From NCBI RefSeq assembly GCF_949987535.1, contig NC_080079.1, positions 55,105,000 through 55,168,999 on the forward strand: a DNA stretch of 64,000 nt. Reading direction: 5' to 3'. Positions within the stretch are counted from its first letter, which is position 1. Every line of letters starts with the position of its first letter. A program made the position numbers and the translations under genes. Shown here piece by piece: positions 1 to 12,482 of the stretch. Below the pieces are notes generated by a model. It was given only the letters and a program-made list of their open reading frames with translations. It had not been told where the DNA came from and ran no database searches. The stretch comes from Balaenoptera acutorostrata. Lineage: Eukaryota > Chordata > Mammalia > Artiodactyla > Balaenopteridae.

Positions 1-734
1 CTCGATCTGTTCCCCTTTATAGATAAAATACTCTGAAGTGTTTAAGATTGTAAAATAATATTTTCTGAAGTTTTCTGTTTTTTTTTTTAAAGGAACTTTG
101 TTTAATTGGGCTTATTTACTCTAAACTTGTATGAATAATCTTCCCTGAATCTTTTCATATAGCTGGTGGTTTCCCCTCTATTTGCACAAATTTACAAGTA
201 TAGTGCAATACTAAGGCTTGAAATGAGTTCTCTTATGGGGTGTTTAAGTCTTGATGGAGAGAGAAGGATGCTTAAACTCAGTCAAGTTACACTTGGCTAA
301 ATTAGGAACCGAGTTGCTTTTGGGAAGTCCAGAGAAGTTGGAGTGGGAAAAGGCTCCTTAAGAGCTCCAGGGCTGTGTCACATAACTTCACACATGAATG
401 CCTCGTGGTCCTTACCGTCAGTTGATGAAGTGCCTATTTGTTTACTGGCCTGAGAGGCCTCACTATGCAGCGCCGCCACATGTGCCTTCATAGTTTAGTA
501 CAGGTATCAGCTGCTCTGGAAGCCCCAGCTCTTGGTACATTCGAGTACGGTTTTTATACGGTCATGATCTCCCACCACCTTGCTGACAATCGTTCCTCAC
601 CATAACTCCTGTTGCTTGATTAGGGGTATTAGCTGCATTCCTCTGGCTGATTAGTCTGTTTATTTAGTGCTTGATACTATTTTCCTTTGCGTGTAATCAG
701 TAGGTTAGCCTTCCCTTTGGTGACCTTTGGCTAT
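1..734. other. Non-coding, no recognised feature
   Basis: AT-rich, single-copy-looking DNA. Stops are frequent in all frames and I recognise no repeat family, exon or RNA gene. Confidence 0.5.
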
Positions 735-870
735 CACAATTTAATTTCATTATTAATCATCATCATTATTATTATTGTTAACAACAGCTTTCACATATTG
801 AGTTGTAGGTAAGTGCCAAGCAGTGTGCTACCAAGGTCTTGAGGAAGTATACTGCAATCTAAACTGGATG
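735..870 (-). repeat. Weak MIR/L2-like relic
   Basis: An ATT-rich run is followed by a stretch resembling the antisense 3' part of MIR or L2 (AGTGCCAAGCAGTGTGCTA, compare the 'tgccaggcactgtgcta' core). It is highly diverged. A profile search would be needed to choose between MIR and L2. Confidence 0.35.
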
Positions 871-1329
871 ACATGCTCAAGAAAATGACCTGGGACTTGG
901 CACATATGACCACGTGATCCCCAAGTTCTGTGCTAGAGTCACCTGTAAAATGGGCTTCAGTTTGTCTCTACCTCTTTATGCCCCAACTTGCAATACACAA
1001 TCTGCATCATGCTCATCTGATTTATTAGAATTACTGTTTTAGTGGGGAGAGTATCTCTCATATAGCCTCCAGATTAAGTGATACAACCACTACCACAGCA
1101 CTTAGAAGCTTCCAATGTGCCCTCCACCCACAATCAGATGGCATCGTTTTCCAGAGATGATCAGTCTTTTTTTTTTTTTTGGAGATTATCAGTCTTTGGA
1201 TTTTGTGCACATCATTCCCTCACTGTTCATTGTGATATAACCCTACAGAATCATCTGGGCCATTGTGGAAAGGAAACTGAGAATCAAAGCTCAAGAGAAT
1301 GTGTTTATGTGTCAGTGGCAAAGTGTATA

Positions 1330-1455
1330 AAAGCTGAAGTTTGGGTCCTTAACCTTGGTGTTGCCTGCCATATCTGTGTGTTCTTAGATAAGAAACTTCA
1401 CCTCTCTGAGTTGCCTACCTGTAGAACTGACATACTGAGAATAGCTACATAGGGT
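1330..1455 (+). repeat. MIR SINE relic
   Basis: The stretch around 1380-1440 follows the MIR core in order: a 'tgtgtg..cttag' part, 'aacttcacctctctgag', then 'cctacctgtagaactga', which matches 'tcctcatctgtaaaatgg'. MIR is an ancient tRNA-derived SINE, so this is an old sense-oriented copy. Confidence 0.6.
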
Positions 1456-1641
1456 ACCATGACAAAGCAAAACATGTTTCAAGATCTTGCATCATGGCAT
1501 ACAATGTCTAACAATGGTTCATTCTGAAAACCACTACAAAATATAAATGCTAAATCTAAAATGTTAAAAAAATGATTAAACGTAAGTGTATTGTTGTTTG
1601 TATTCTATTATTTTATTCAGTAATTCTTCACTAGTTAGAAC

Positions 1642-1815
1642 TACAGTCATGCATCAGTATCTGCAGGAGGGGTGGGATTGGGTACAGGAGCCCCCAGTGA
1701 TACCAAAATTCATGGATGCTGGAGTCCCTTACATAAAATGATGTAATGCAATGAATACAGTCTTCCCTCGGTATCTGTGGATGCCAAACCCGCGGAACCA
1801 GAGGCTGACTGTATT
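1642..1815. mobile_element. MER2-like (Tigger/pogo) DNA transposon remnant
   Basis: The segment begins CAGTCATGCATCAGTATCTG and ends GGCTGACTGTA, imperfect terminal inverted repeats flanked by TA. The inside carries the 'gataccaaaat..catggatgct..gtcccttacataaaatg' block known from MER2-type elements. At about 174 bp it is shorter than the roughly 345-bp consensus I remember, so it appears internally deleted. It encodes nothing and would have depended on a Tigger transposase. Confidence 0.65.
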
Positions 1816-2010
1816 TTCATTTTTCCTGTATAACTCCTGCAAATGGGCCTGACCAACCTAGCAACATATATTGTCCCTGATGTAACCGGAAGGCTCTAGG
1901 ATTTGTCATTCCTTTATGACCTCAGTAGTGAATCAGTCTTTCAGCACTGACATTTTTCTGTTTCTTCATCTTCCAGTAACCAGTCTTGACGTGCATTTTT
2001 TCCATTTTCA

Positions 2011-2125
2011 TTCTGATACAGTCATTCATTTATCTATCCCTTTATTCAACCAACAGATGTCTATTGAATTCTTGCTGTGTTCCAGGTATTGTGCTAAGAG
2101 TTGAGGTTGGTTGGTGACTAAGATT
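2011..2125 (-). repeat. L2 LINE 3' end, antisense
   Basis: Reads 'cattcatt..ttcaaccaacagatgtctattgaattcttgctgtgttccaggtattgtgctaag', the reverse of the L2 3' end ('gtgctcaataaatatttgttgaatgaatg'). It is a diverged old copy. Confidence 0.6.
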
Positions 2126-3384
2126 GACATGACCACTGTCTTCACAAAACTAAGCTTTTTATAAACTGAACAATTTATGATTTGACACAGCCCTGTTTAT
2201 CTACCTACCATCTTGGCTCTTAACTAAGATGATTCTTTTAGCTAACTCAGGTTGCTTTGAGGAAATAACCCTTTCTATTTGGGACAGTTATGGCCTTGGG
2301 ATTTTTCTACTACAGTTAAAATAATTTTCTATGAGGTTCTTTAATAGTGAAGGAATTTAACTTTACGAGCTGTTGGAAATTGTATAGTCATAGCTATACA
2401 TTTACCTGAGTAACATAAATATTTTACTGTTACAATGAATCATCTCCTTTCATAAATGCCTCATAAAATAAGAATGATAAAAAAAACCCAACTTTAAAAA
2501 ATTCTAACAAAGAGCTTGTTTCAGGAATATGCCACATTAATTTTCTTCATGTTTGTATGAGCTCTGATCCTTAAGTTACTAACCAGTGTTGTTTCAGATG
2601 CTAGCTATGAGCTTACCTGTTCTTACGTCAGAATCCAGTAACTGTGAAGAATCATTTCAGGGTCCCTTTTACCATATCTGTTTTAGGAAATGCCTTTTCC
2701 CTACTGAGCCTATCTTCAAAGGGACAGTAAGGACATTCTCTCCAGATCCCAACCTGACTTTTTAAATGCATGTTTTCATCTCTTTCTAGTGTCTTTCCAA
2801 TAGCAGAATATCTCCTCTGCTGGAATTTGGCACCGTGGTTTCCCTCTTAACTATAAGGTCTTTCTTTGGTCTATATTTATTTCATGGCCTAAAAGTCTGC
2901 TAAATGAACCTTGGGTTATGCTATTTGCCTTACCTTTTCCTAAACTACCTGAAACAGAAACTAGTTTTTTTTTTTAATGGTTCAGAAACATGTAAATCTC
3001 TTTGCTTGAAACTAAATCTTAACTGCAGTAGAGGGTTTTGCCTTAAAATGCTGATAAATTTAAAACATTTCACAAAATAAAATAGCATGGTGTCAGATTT
3101 ACCTTGCATTCTATTTGTTTAAGAAACATACCCACAAGCTTCAATAAATTTTAATAGGCTACTAAATTCTATTTTCTTGCTTTACATATGCTAAATAACT
3201 AACCCACAACAGGAATAATGTCTTTATTCTTTTAGCTCATTAAGTAAGAAAAAGAAAATTGTAAAGGAATTTATAAAGAAAGTAAAACAGCACTAAAAAT
3301 TACCTGAAATGTATAATTGACTGTTTGAAGTCTTGTTTTTGGCTATGAACTCCTTTATTTGTCAGTTCTTCTTTTAGCATTTAA
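2126..3384. other. Non-coding, no recognised feature
   Basis: AT-rich DNA with several short homopolymer runs. I see no repeat family, exon or conserved motif. Confidence 0.45.
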
Positions 3385-3965
3385 TTTTCCCAGTATTCAT
3401 TCATCCAGTCTTTAAGTAAACATTTAAATATCTGTTATTCTGAGTCATTGATTTAGGCATTGTTGTAAAAGGCATGATCCTAGCCATCTAGGAGCTTAGA
3501 GAATAGAAAGCAAGATGATATATAAATCATAAATTGAAATGTGATGTAGGTGATATCAAGTCACTTACCCATCCATTCATTCAGTCATTCCTTAATTCAT
3601 TATTTGGTTCTTAAATATTTTGGAATTTACACAATATATCAAATATGAGCCGTACAAAGACAAATAAGACTTAGTTTATAACACCAAGTAGCAGGCAGTC
3701 TATAGGAAAAGACAGACACACATACACAAAAATGATGTTTCAAATATAATAATAGAGATATGTACAAGGCATTATGGGAGAAAAGAGAAGGGGAACATTC
3801 ATCCTTATATGGGAGTTGGGGAAATTTTTCTCAACGATACCTGAGGGAAGAGAAAGGAGAATTTTCAAGGCCTGGAGTACAGTATAATCAAAGGCAGAGG
3901 CATGGAACAATACGAAATATGTTTTCATTTTTCTGGAACGTTATGCATAAAGGAGGGAGTGGTGA
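3385..3965 (-). repeat. Probable L2 relic, antisense (patchy)
   Basis: Two starts of the 'attcattcatt' kind (3398 and 3570) are each followed by text resembling antisense L2: 'gatcctagccatctaggagcttagagaata', then around 3870-3960 'aaggcctggagta..aaaggcagaggcatggaacaa'. This order suits a degraded L2 read backwards from its 3' end. A short open stretch on the plus strand here looks incidental. Confidence 0.4.
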
Positions 3966-4985
3966 ATGAGGCAGTCTTTCTTTGAAGTAGCCGTACTTCT
4001 TTGTCATCTGCCATGAGAACGAGGAGATGTTATCCTCCTCAATTCCTACGGTCATCCTCCAAACATATAGTAAGTTCAGCCTCCCATTTCAGCTGTATTC
4101 TTCACATCTCTTCCTCATCTCTCCTCCGCAGAAGAAAGGACAGAAGCATGAAAGCTGGCAGAATCTCGTGACTCCCCTTAAAGCTGCTGCTTGCATGTGA
4201 GGTGCACCAGGTCTACTTGTATTCCTTTAGCTGAGGCAGTCTTCCCCACGCATGTATGTGTGAATCGTGCAGCAGTGATGATCAAAGCTCATACAGCATC
4301 TGGTATGGCACGGGCACAGATCCATCAGAATGGATACACTGGGATCAGGTTCTAGTGGCTCCTTGCTGTGCACGTGTTATTACAGTAGTTGCTGACGTGG
4401 GTGAGATATCGGGGAATCCAGAGGAGAGGCTGAGTTAGCTCGAGCAGTGTGAAACTCTGGGCGACTCAAGACTGTGGGTGTTTACCAACCAGTAGAAAAG
4501 TATTTCAGTATTTCAACAGTCATGTAAGCTACATTGGTGTGTACTGGATGACTATTAGCCTTGTAAGTGTGCATGCTTGTGTGTGTGTGTGTGCACGCGC
4601 ACGTGTGTGTAGGCAGACCGAATGTGATGATAAGGAAAATAGAGTATTCTAGGATTATTCCTGATTTTTGGCTTAGTGAGGTGATGCTGAACAGGAAAGA
4701 GACAATGCGGGAGGAAAATGATCAGAGAAAAGATAGTAAATTAGTGCTTTGGTTACATATCAATTACATATGTGCTAAAAAGTTCAATTGTTGGTTCCTT
4801 ATGTCAGTCAGACCTCAGAGGAGAGTTCTTGCTGGAGATAAACTGGACTTCGTAGACTTGTCAAGAGGTCATCAAGACACAAAATGCTGAAGGCATAAAG
4901 GAAAGGTTGTTATAGTTGTACAATTGAAAATATACAAATTATGAATATCAAATACTTAAACTTTATAATAAAAGCCACAGAACAC
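3966..4985. other. Non-coding, no recognised family
   Basis: Moderate-GC sequence with several short open stretches (up to 107 codons at 4567-4890). None has a recognisable domain, and one runs through the TG repeat. No repeat family recognised. Confidence 0.4.
4577..4612. repeat. (TG)n microsatellite with CG interruptions
   Basis: Alternating purine-pyrimidine run of about 36 bp with internal 'cacgcgcacg' interruptions. Short interrupted repeats of this kind usually vary little in length. Confidence 0.85.
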
Positions 4986-5560
4986 TTGAAGAATGTGATA
5001 TATTATGGCAGATAAACTCTTAATTATTTTAATATATAAAGCACATGCAATCTTAATAAAACACCAACCCAACATTAAAAAAATAAATATAAATAAATAT
5101 GAATAGCTTATAAACCTGTAGGATGATTCCAACTCTCATAACTACATTAAAATGGCTTTGTAAATATTTGACTTATCAAACAGAAATATAAAAATATTTC
5201 AAAATAGGGACTTCCCTGGTGGTCCAGTGGTTAAGACTTCGCCTTCCAATGCAGTGGGTCCAGGTTCGATACCTGATTGGGGAGCTAAGATCCCACATGC
5301 CTTGCGGCCAAAAACCAAAACACGAAACAGAAGCAATATTGTAACAAATTCAATAAAGACTTAAAAAAAAAAAATTCAAAATAAATAGTGCTGAATGGGA
5401 TGGAGGGAAATGCACACCCGTGTATGTTGCTGTTGGAAGTGTTAATCGGTGTTCCCTCTTTGACAACCAATTTGTTAATACCTATAAAATATTAAGTTAA
5501 AAAATTCTACAAGCAGAGTATCCTCTAATTTCTGCATATGAAAAATGCACAAACATGGAG
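4986..5560 (+). repeat. Old L1/HAL1-like relic, sense (interrupted by a SINE)
   Basis: After the inserted SINE, 'gggatggagggaaatgcacacccgtgtatgttgctgttggaagtg' follows the old L1 ORF2 pattern 'gatggagaaaaggg..acactgttggtggga'. Then come 'gacaaccaatttgttaatacctat' (compare 'gagcaatttggcaatacctat') and a 'gaaaaatgcacaaac' block. Stops occur in all frames. Confidence 0.45.
5207..5374 (+). mobile_element. CHR-type tRNA-derived SINE (short form)
   Basis: Starts GGGACTTCCCTGGTGGTCCA, carries a pol III B-box-like GGTTCGATACC, and ends in an A-rich tail. Perfect 9-bp target-site duplications TTCAAAATA flank it (5198-5206 and 5375-5383). Mobilised in trans by L1. Its clean ends suggest a fairly young insertion into an older L1 relic. 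Confidence 0.93.
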
Positions 5561-5599
5561 ACTTACAAACACATGTACGTATTCTGATAGACTATTCAA

Positions 5600-6636
5600 G
5601 AAATTTTTGTTGTGACTGCTTCTTTGCAGAGAGACTTGAGATCTGGTGAAAGTAAAGCAGTTCATTTACACTGACATGAAACAATGTGTTTTATATTTAA
5701 GTGTTCAAAGTTTTATCATTTGCTTATGCTATTTTTACCTCTTAAAAAAAACCATTTTATGTACATATAAATATTTGACAAAGCAGTGTTTGTATATGGA
5801 TATTCAGACATAGGAAATAATCATACAGATTTATAAACATGTTTCAGAAATATCCCTAACACATCAAGCAATTTCAGAACAACGCTTCTAATGGCTTGTA
5901 CGCAAATTACTCAAACGCAGATGAGCTTCTCTAGGATCTGAAAATTTAAAGAAAGAAAACAACTTGCACGAAGATTTTTGGGTTTTAAGAGTCATATCTA
6001 CACTTTAAAATGAAAAAATGAAACTATTTGTAACAGTATGTTCACTCAGTCTATAATGTGCCTAAGCTATCAGCAAATCTGGTGATTCTATATATTATCC
6101 CTGTGCCCAAACCACAATGAGGTTATGTATAAACAAAGTAAAAGATTAATCTCCCTGACTTTTCTGCCATGAAAACTCAAATATTTACTCTTTCCTTTTG
6201 GAATATATTTGCATAATAAAGATTTAATTTTTTTCTAGACTTCTTTAATGGAACTGCGAGAAAAACAGTTTTATCAGCTGTGAGATTTACATGTCAGTAT
6301 TGATTGAGGACAGGAAAAAATGGGCATGTTTACCTTATGTCAGAAATTTGAAGGAAAACAGTCTGAAAATGATCTGAATTTGGGTTTTTGGTTTTTACTG
6401 ACTGGGGCAATAAAGGGAAGTTAGAAAATGTATCTCTCATTTCTCAAGTTACTCTTCAAAATTCAATACAGTGGCAATGTGACGTGAAACTTCTTTTCTC
6501 TAGAAGCCATGATGCTTTATATTAAACATCCTTATTTCACCAGATAGGTTGTGCTTTGGCCAGAATGTTTCAAAATCCCTCCCAGTGTCCCTGATCCTGT
6601 GCTCCAACACTCATTCTACTTGCAGATTTCCACAGG
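5600..6636. other. Non-coding, no recognised feature
   Basis: AT-rich, with no open frame of note and no repeat family I can name. Confidence 0.45.
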
Positions 6637-6639
6637 CTC

Positions 6640-6745
6640 TGCAGATAATTGTTAGACTAGAGTTATATTATTTTAACATATATGATGTCAAATTACCACA
6701 TATGCTTGTCAGGCTAGAGTTATATTATTTTACCATATGTGATGC
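6640..6745. repeat. Imperfect two-copy tandem repeat
   Basis: The block GACTAGAGTTATATTATTTT near 6655 recurs as GGCTAGAGTTATATTATTTT near 6714, each followed by an 'a(a/c)catat(a/g)tgatg' stretch. The period is about 60 bp. I recognise no mobile element in it. Confidence 0.75.
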
Positions 6746-6836
6746 AAATCCATAAATGCTTTCCTACGAATATGTAAATAGGTAAATTATTCCAGCCAAA
6801 TGCAAAGATGACATTAGCAAATTATTAAAAAGCAAA

Positions 6837-6848
6837 AGAATCAGCTTT
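6837..6848. repeat. Left TSD of the 6.8-12.6 kb L1
   Basis: AGAATCAGCTTT, identical to 12616-12627. It lies directly before the T-rich reverse of the L1 poly(A) tail. Confidence 0.85.
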
Positions 6849-7234
6849 TATTTTATTTTATGTTTTTTAACATCATTATTAGAGTATGATTGCTTTACAA
6901 TGGTGTGTTAGTTTCTGCTTTATAACAAAGTGAATCAGTTATACATACACATATGTCCCCATATCGCTTCCCTCTTGCGTCTCCCTCCCTCCCACCCTCC
7001 CTATCCCACCCCTCTAGGTGGTCACAAAGCACCCAGCTGATCTCCCGCTGCTATGCGGCTGCTTCCCTCTAGCTATCTATTTTATGTTTGGTAGTGTATA
7101 TATATCCATGTCACTCTCTCACTTTGTCCCAGCTTACCCTTCGCCCTCCCCATATCCTCAAGTCCATTCTCTAGTTGGCCTGCATCTTTATTCCCGTCTT
7201 GCCCCTAGGTTCTTCTGACCTTTTTTTTTTTTTT

Positions 7235-10200
7235 TTAGATTCCATATATATGTGTTAGCATATGGTATTTGTTTTTCTCTTTCTGACTTACTTCACTCTG
7301 TATGACAGTCTCTAGGTCCATCCACCTAACTACAAATAACTCAGTTTCGTTCCTTTTTCTGGCTGAGTAATATTCCATTGTATATATGTGCCACATCTTC
7401 TTTATCCATTCATCTGTCAGTGGACACTTAGGTTGCTTCCATGTCCTGGCTATTGTAAATAGAGCTGCAATGAACATTTTGGTACATGACTCTTTTTGAA
7501 TTATGGTTTTCTCAGGGTATATGGCCAGTAGTGGGATTGCTGGGTCATATGGTAGTTGTATTTTTACTTTTTTAAGGACCCTCCATACTCTTCTCCATAG
7601 TGGCTGTATCAATTTACATTCCCACCAACAGTGCAAGAGGGTTCCCTTTTCTCCACACCCTCTCCAGCATTTATTGTTCGTAGATTTTTTGATGATGGCC
7701 ATTCTGACTGGTGTGAGATGATATCTCATTGTAGTTTTGATTTGCATTTCTCTAATGATTAATGATGTTGAGCATTCTTTCATGTGTTTGTTGGCAATCT
7801 GTATATCTTCTTTGGAGAAATGTCTATTTAGGTCTTCTAACCATTTTTGGATTAGGTTGTTTATTTTTTTGATATTGAGCTGCATGAGTTGCTTGTACGT
7901 TTTGGAGATTAATCCTTTGTCAGTTGCTTCATTTGCAAATATTTTCTCCCATTCTGAGGGTTGTCTTTTCGTCTTGTTTATGGTTTCCTTTGCTGTGCAA
8001 AAGCTTTTAAGTTTCATTAGGTCCCATTTGTTTACTTTTGTTTTTATTTCCATTTCTCTAGGAGGTGGGTCAAAACGGATCTTGCTGTAATTTATGTCAT
8101 AGAGTGTTCTGCCTATGTTTTCCTCTAAGAGTTTGATGGTGTCTGGCCTTACATTTAGGTCTTTAACCATTTTGAGTTTGGTGTTAGGAAGTGTTCTAAT
8201 TTCATCCTTTTACATGTAGCTGTCCAGTTTTCCCAGCACAACTTATTGAGGAGGCTGACTTTTCTCCACTGTATATTCTTGCCTCCTTTATCAAAGATAA
8301 GGTGACCATATGTGTGTGGGTTTATCTCTGGGCTTTCTATCCTGTTCCATTGATCTATCTTTCTATTTTTGTGCCAGTACCATACTGTCCTGATTACTGT
8401 AGCTTTGTAGTATAGTCTGAAGTCAGGCAGCCTGATTCCTCCAGCTCCGTTTTTCTTTCTCAAGATTGCTTTGGCTTTCGGGGTCTTTTGTGTTTCCATA
8501 CAAATTGTGAAATTTTTTGTTCTAGTTCTGTGAAAAATGCCAGTGGTAGTTTGATAGCAATTGCATTGAATCTGTAGATTGCTTTGAGTAATAGAGTCAT
8601 TTTCACAATGTTGATTCTTCCAATCCAAGAACATGGTATATCTCTCCATCTATTTGTATCATCTTTAATTTCTTTCATCAGTGTCATAATTTTCTGCATA
8701 CAGGTCTTTTGTCTCCTTAGGTAGGTTTATTCCTAGATATTTTATTCTTTTTGTTGCAATGGTAAATGGGAGTGTTTCTTAATTTCACTTTCAGATTTTT
8801 CATCGTTAGTGTATAGGAATGCAAGAGACTTCTGTGCATCAATTTTTTATCCTGCTACTTTACCAAATTCATTGATTAGCTCTAGTAGTTTTCTGGTAGC
8901 ATCTTTAGGATTCTCTATGTATAGTAACGTGTCATCTGCAACAGTGACAGCTTTACTTCTTCTTTTCTGATTTGGATTCCTTTTATTTCTTTTTCTTCTC
9001 TAATTGCTGTGGCTAAAACTTCCAAAACAATGTTGAATAATAGTGGTGAGAGTGGGCAACCTTGTCTTGTTCCTGATCTTAGTGGAAATGGTTTCAGTTT
9101 TTCACCATTGAGGACGATGTTGGCTGTGGGTTTGTCATATATGGCCTTTATTATGTTGAGGAAAGTTCCCTCTATGCCTACTTTCTGGAGGGTTATTATC
9201 ATAAATGGGTGTTGAATTTTGTCTAAAGATTTCTCTGCATCTATTGAGATGATCATATGGTTTTTCTCCTTCAATTTGTTAATATTGGGTATCACGTTGA
9301 TTGATTTGCATATATTGAAGAATCCTTGCATTCCTGGGATAAACCCCACTTGATCATTGTGTATGATCCTTTTAATGTGCTGTTGGATTCTGTTTGCTAG
9401 TATTTTTTTGAGGATTTTTGCATCTATGTTCATCAGTGATATTGGCCTGTAGTTTTCTTTCTTTGTGACATCTTTGTCTGGTTTTGGTATCAGAGTGATG
9501 GTGGCCTCATAGAATGAGTTTGGGAGTGTTCCTCCCACTGCTGTATTTTGGAAGAGTTTGGGAAGGATAGGTGTTAGCTCTTAGCTCTTCTCTAAATGTT
9601 TGATAGAATTTGCCTGTGAAGCCATCTGGTCCTGGACTTTTGTTTGTTGGAAGATTTTAAATCACAGTTTCAATTTCAGTGCTTGTGATTAGTCTGTTCA
9701 TATTTTCTATTTCTTCCTGGTTCAGTCTCAGAAGGTTGTGCATTTCTAAGAATTTGTCCATTTCTTCCAGGTTGTCCATTTTATTGGCATATAGTTGCTT
9801 GTAGTAATCTCTCATGATCCTTTGTGTTTCTGCAGTGTCAGTTGTTACTTCTCCTTTTTCATTTCTAATTCTGTTAATTTGAGTCTTCTCCTTTTTTTTC
9901 TGCCTAATGGTTTATCAATTTTGTTTATCTTCTCAAAGAACCAGCTTTTAGTTTTATTGATCTTTGCTATCATTTCCTTCATTTCTTTTTCATTTATTTC
10001 TGATCTGATCTTTATGATTTCTTTCCTTCTGCTAACTTTGGGGTTTTTTAGTTCTTCTTTCTCTAATTGCTTTAGGTGTAAGGTTAGGTTGTTTATTTGA
10101 GATGTGTCTTGTTTCTTAAGGTAGGATTGTATTGCTGTAAACTTCCCTCTTAGAACTGCTTTTGCTGCATCCCATAGGTTTTGGGTCTTCGTGTTTTCAT

Positions 10201-11032
10201 TGTCATTTGTTTCTAGGTATTTTTTGCTTTCCTCTTTGATTTCTTCAGTGATCTCTTGGTTATTAAGTAGTGTGTTGTTTAGCCTCCATGTGTTTGTATT
10301 TCTTACAGATTTTTTCCTGTAATTGATATCTAGTCTCATAGTGTTGTAGTCGGAAAAGATACTTGATACGATTTCAATTTTCTTAAATTTACCAAGGCTT
10401 GATTTGTGACCCAAGATGTGATCTATCCTGGAGAATGTTCCATGAGTACTTGAGAAGAATGTGTATTCTGTTGTTTTTGGATGGAATGTCCTATAAATAT
10501 CAATTAAGTCCATCTTGTTTAATGTACCATTTAAAGCTTGTGTTTCCTTATTTATTTTCATTTTGGATGATCTGTCCATTGGTGAAAGTGGGGTGTTAAA
10601 GTCCCCTACTATGATTGTATTACTGTCGATTTCCCCTTTTATGGCTGTTAGTATTTTCCTTATGTATTGAGGTGCTCCTATGTTGGTTGCATAAATATTT
10701 ACAATTGTTATATCTTCTTCTTGGATTGATCTCTTGATCATTATGTAGTGTCCTTCTTTGTCTTTTGTAATAGTCTTTGTTTTAAAGTCTATTTTGTCTC
10801 ATATGAGAATTGCTACTCCAGCTTTCCTTTGATTTCCATTTGCATGGAATGTCTTTTTCCATCCCCTCACTTTCAGTCTGCATGTGTCCCTAGGTCTGAA
10901 GTGGCTCTCTTGTAGACAGCATATATATGGGTCTTGTTTTTGTATCCATTCAGCCAGTCTGTGTCTTTTGGTGGGAGCATTTAATCCATTTACATTTAAG
11001 GTAATTATTGGTATGTATGTTCCTATTACCAT
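7235..11032 (-). pseudogene. L1 ORF2 (endonuclease/reverse transcriptase) pseudogene
   Basis: Its 3798 bp match a full-length ORF2 of about 1270 codons, which normally nicks target DNA and copies L1 RNA. The start MVIGTYIPIITLNVNGLNAP is visible, followed by the endonuclease motifs QES and VGDFNT and the RIDHIL block. The SDH motif reads SDY (in IFSDYNTMR), so a catalytic histidine is lost. The reverse-transcriptase block [14 protein letters not shown] is present. At the catalytic FADD motif a single T is missing near 8941, so the frame reads KLSLLQMT instead of KLSLFADD. The C-terminal cysteine motif survives as CX3CX7HX4C. The frame breaks into at least five pieces. Confidence 0.92.
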
Positions 11033-11090
11033 TTTCTTAATTGTTTTGGGTTTATTATTCTGGGTCTTTTCCTTCTCTTGGGTTTCCTGC

Positions 11091-11980
11091 CTAGAGAAGT
11101 TCCTTTAGCATTTGTTGTAAAGCTTGTTTGGTGGTGCTGAATTCTCTTAGCTTTTGCTTGTCTGTAAAGCTTTTAATTTCTCTGTCAAATTTGAATGAGA
11201 TCCTTGCTGGGTAGAGTAATCTTGGTTGTAGGTTTTTCTCCTTCATCACTTTAAATATGTCCTGCCACTCCCTTCTGGCTTGCAGAGTTTCTGCTGAAAG
11301 ATCAGCTGTTAACCTTATGGGGATTCCCTTATGTGTTATTTGTTGTTTTTCCCTTGCTGCTTTTAATATTTGTTCTTTGTATTTAATTTTTGATAGTGTG
11401 ATTAATATGTGTCTTGGCGTGTTTCTCCTTGGATTTATCATGTATGGGACTCTCTGTGCTTCCTGGACTTGATTAACTATTTCCTTTCCCATATTAGGGA
11501 AGTTTTCAACTATAATCTCATCAAATATTTTTTCAGTCCCTTTCTTTTTCTCTTCGTCTTCTGGGACCCCTATAATTCAAATGTTAGTGTGTTTAATGTT
11601 GTCCCAGAGGTCTCTGAGACTATCCTCAATTCTTTTCATTTTTTTTCTTTTTTCTGCTCTGCAGTAGTTATTTCCCCTATTTTATCTTCCAGGTCACTTA
11701 TCCGTTCTTCTGCCTCAGTTATTCTGCTATTGATTCCTTCTAGAGAATTTTTAATTTCATTTATTGTGTTGTTCATCACTGTTTGTTTGCTCTTTAGTTC
11801 TCCTAGGTCCTTGTTTAATGTTTCTTGTATTTTCTCCATTCTATTTAAAAGATTTTGGATCATCTTTACTATCATTATTCTGAATTCTTTTTCCGGTACA
11901 CTGCCTATTTCCTCTTCATTTTTTAGGTCTGGTGGGTTTTTACCTTGCTCCTTCATTTGCTGTGTGTTTCTTTGTCTCAC
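11091..11980 (-). pseudogene. L1 ORF1 (RNA-binding chaperone) pseudogene
   Basis: ORF1p normally trimerises through a coiled coil and coats L1 RNA. Here the N-terminal part (11980-11636, start MRQRNTQQMKEQG) includes coiled-coil heptads with GINSRITEAEERISDLED. The RRM and C-terminal part (11492-11091) includes ETLQARREWQDIFKVMKEKN and ends LQQMLKELL. Between them the A-rich block near 11636-11655 carries a frameshift. A TGA at 11577-11579 (plus-strand TCA) sits where related copies have a CGA-type codon, a probable CpG transition. The overall 890 bp fits a family length of about 300 codons. Broken, so no function is expected. Confidence 0.9.
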
Positions 11981-12482
11981 TGTGTTTGGGGTCTCCTTTT
12001 TGCAGGTTGTAGGTTCGTAGTTCCCGTTGTTTTTGGTGTCTGCCCCCAGTGGCTAAGGTTGGTTCAGTGGGTTGTGTAGGCTTCCTGGTGGAAGGGACTG
12101 GTGCCTGTGTTCTGGTGGATGAGGCTGGATCTTGTCTTTCTGGTGGGCGGGTCCAAGTCTGGTGGTGTGTTTTAGGGTGTCTGTGGCCTTATTATGATTT
12201 TAGGCAGCCTCTCTGCTAATGGATGGGGTTGTGTTCCTGTCTTGCTAGTTGTTTGGCATAGGGTGTTCAGCACTTTAGCTTGCTGGTCATTGAGTGGAGC
12301 TGGGTCTTGGCATTGAGATGGAGATCTCTGGGAGATTTTCGCCATTTGATATTAACGTGGAGCTGGGAGGTCTCTTGTGGACCAGTGTCCTGAATTTGGC
12401 TCTCCCACCTCAGAGGCACAGCCCTGACACCTGACTGGAGCACCAAGAGCCTGTCCTCCACACAGTAGACCAGCAGTTGATT

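Noticed and set aside
1078..1452. 124-codon open stretch on the plus strand
   Set aside because: Low-complexity start (poly-T giving phenylalanines), overlaps a MIR relic, no domain, no splice or codon-use sign of a gene.
7503..8090. Plus-strand open stretches (72 and 117 codons)
   Set aside because: Shadows opposite the L1 ORF2 reading frame.
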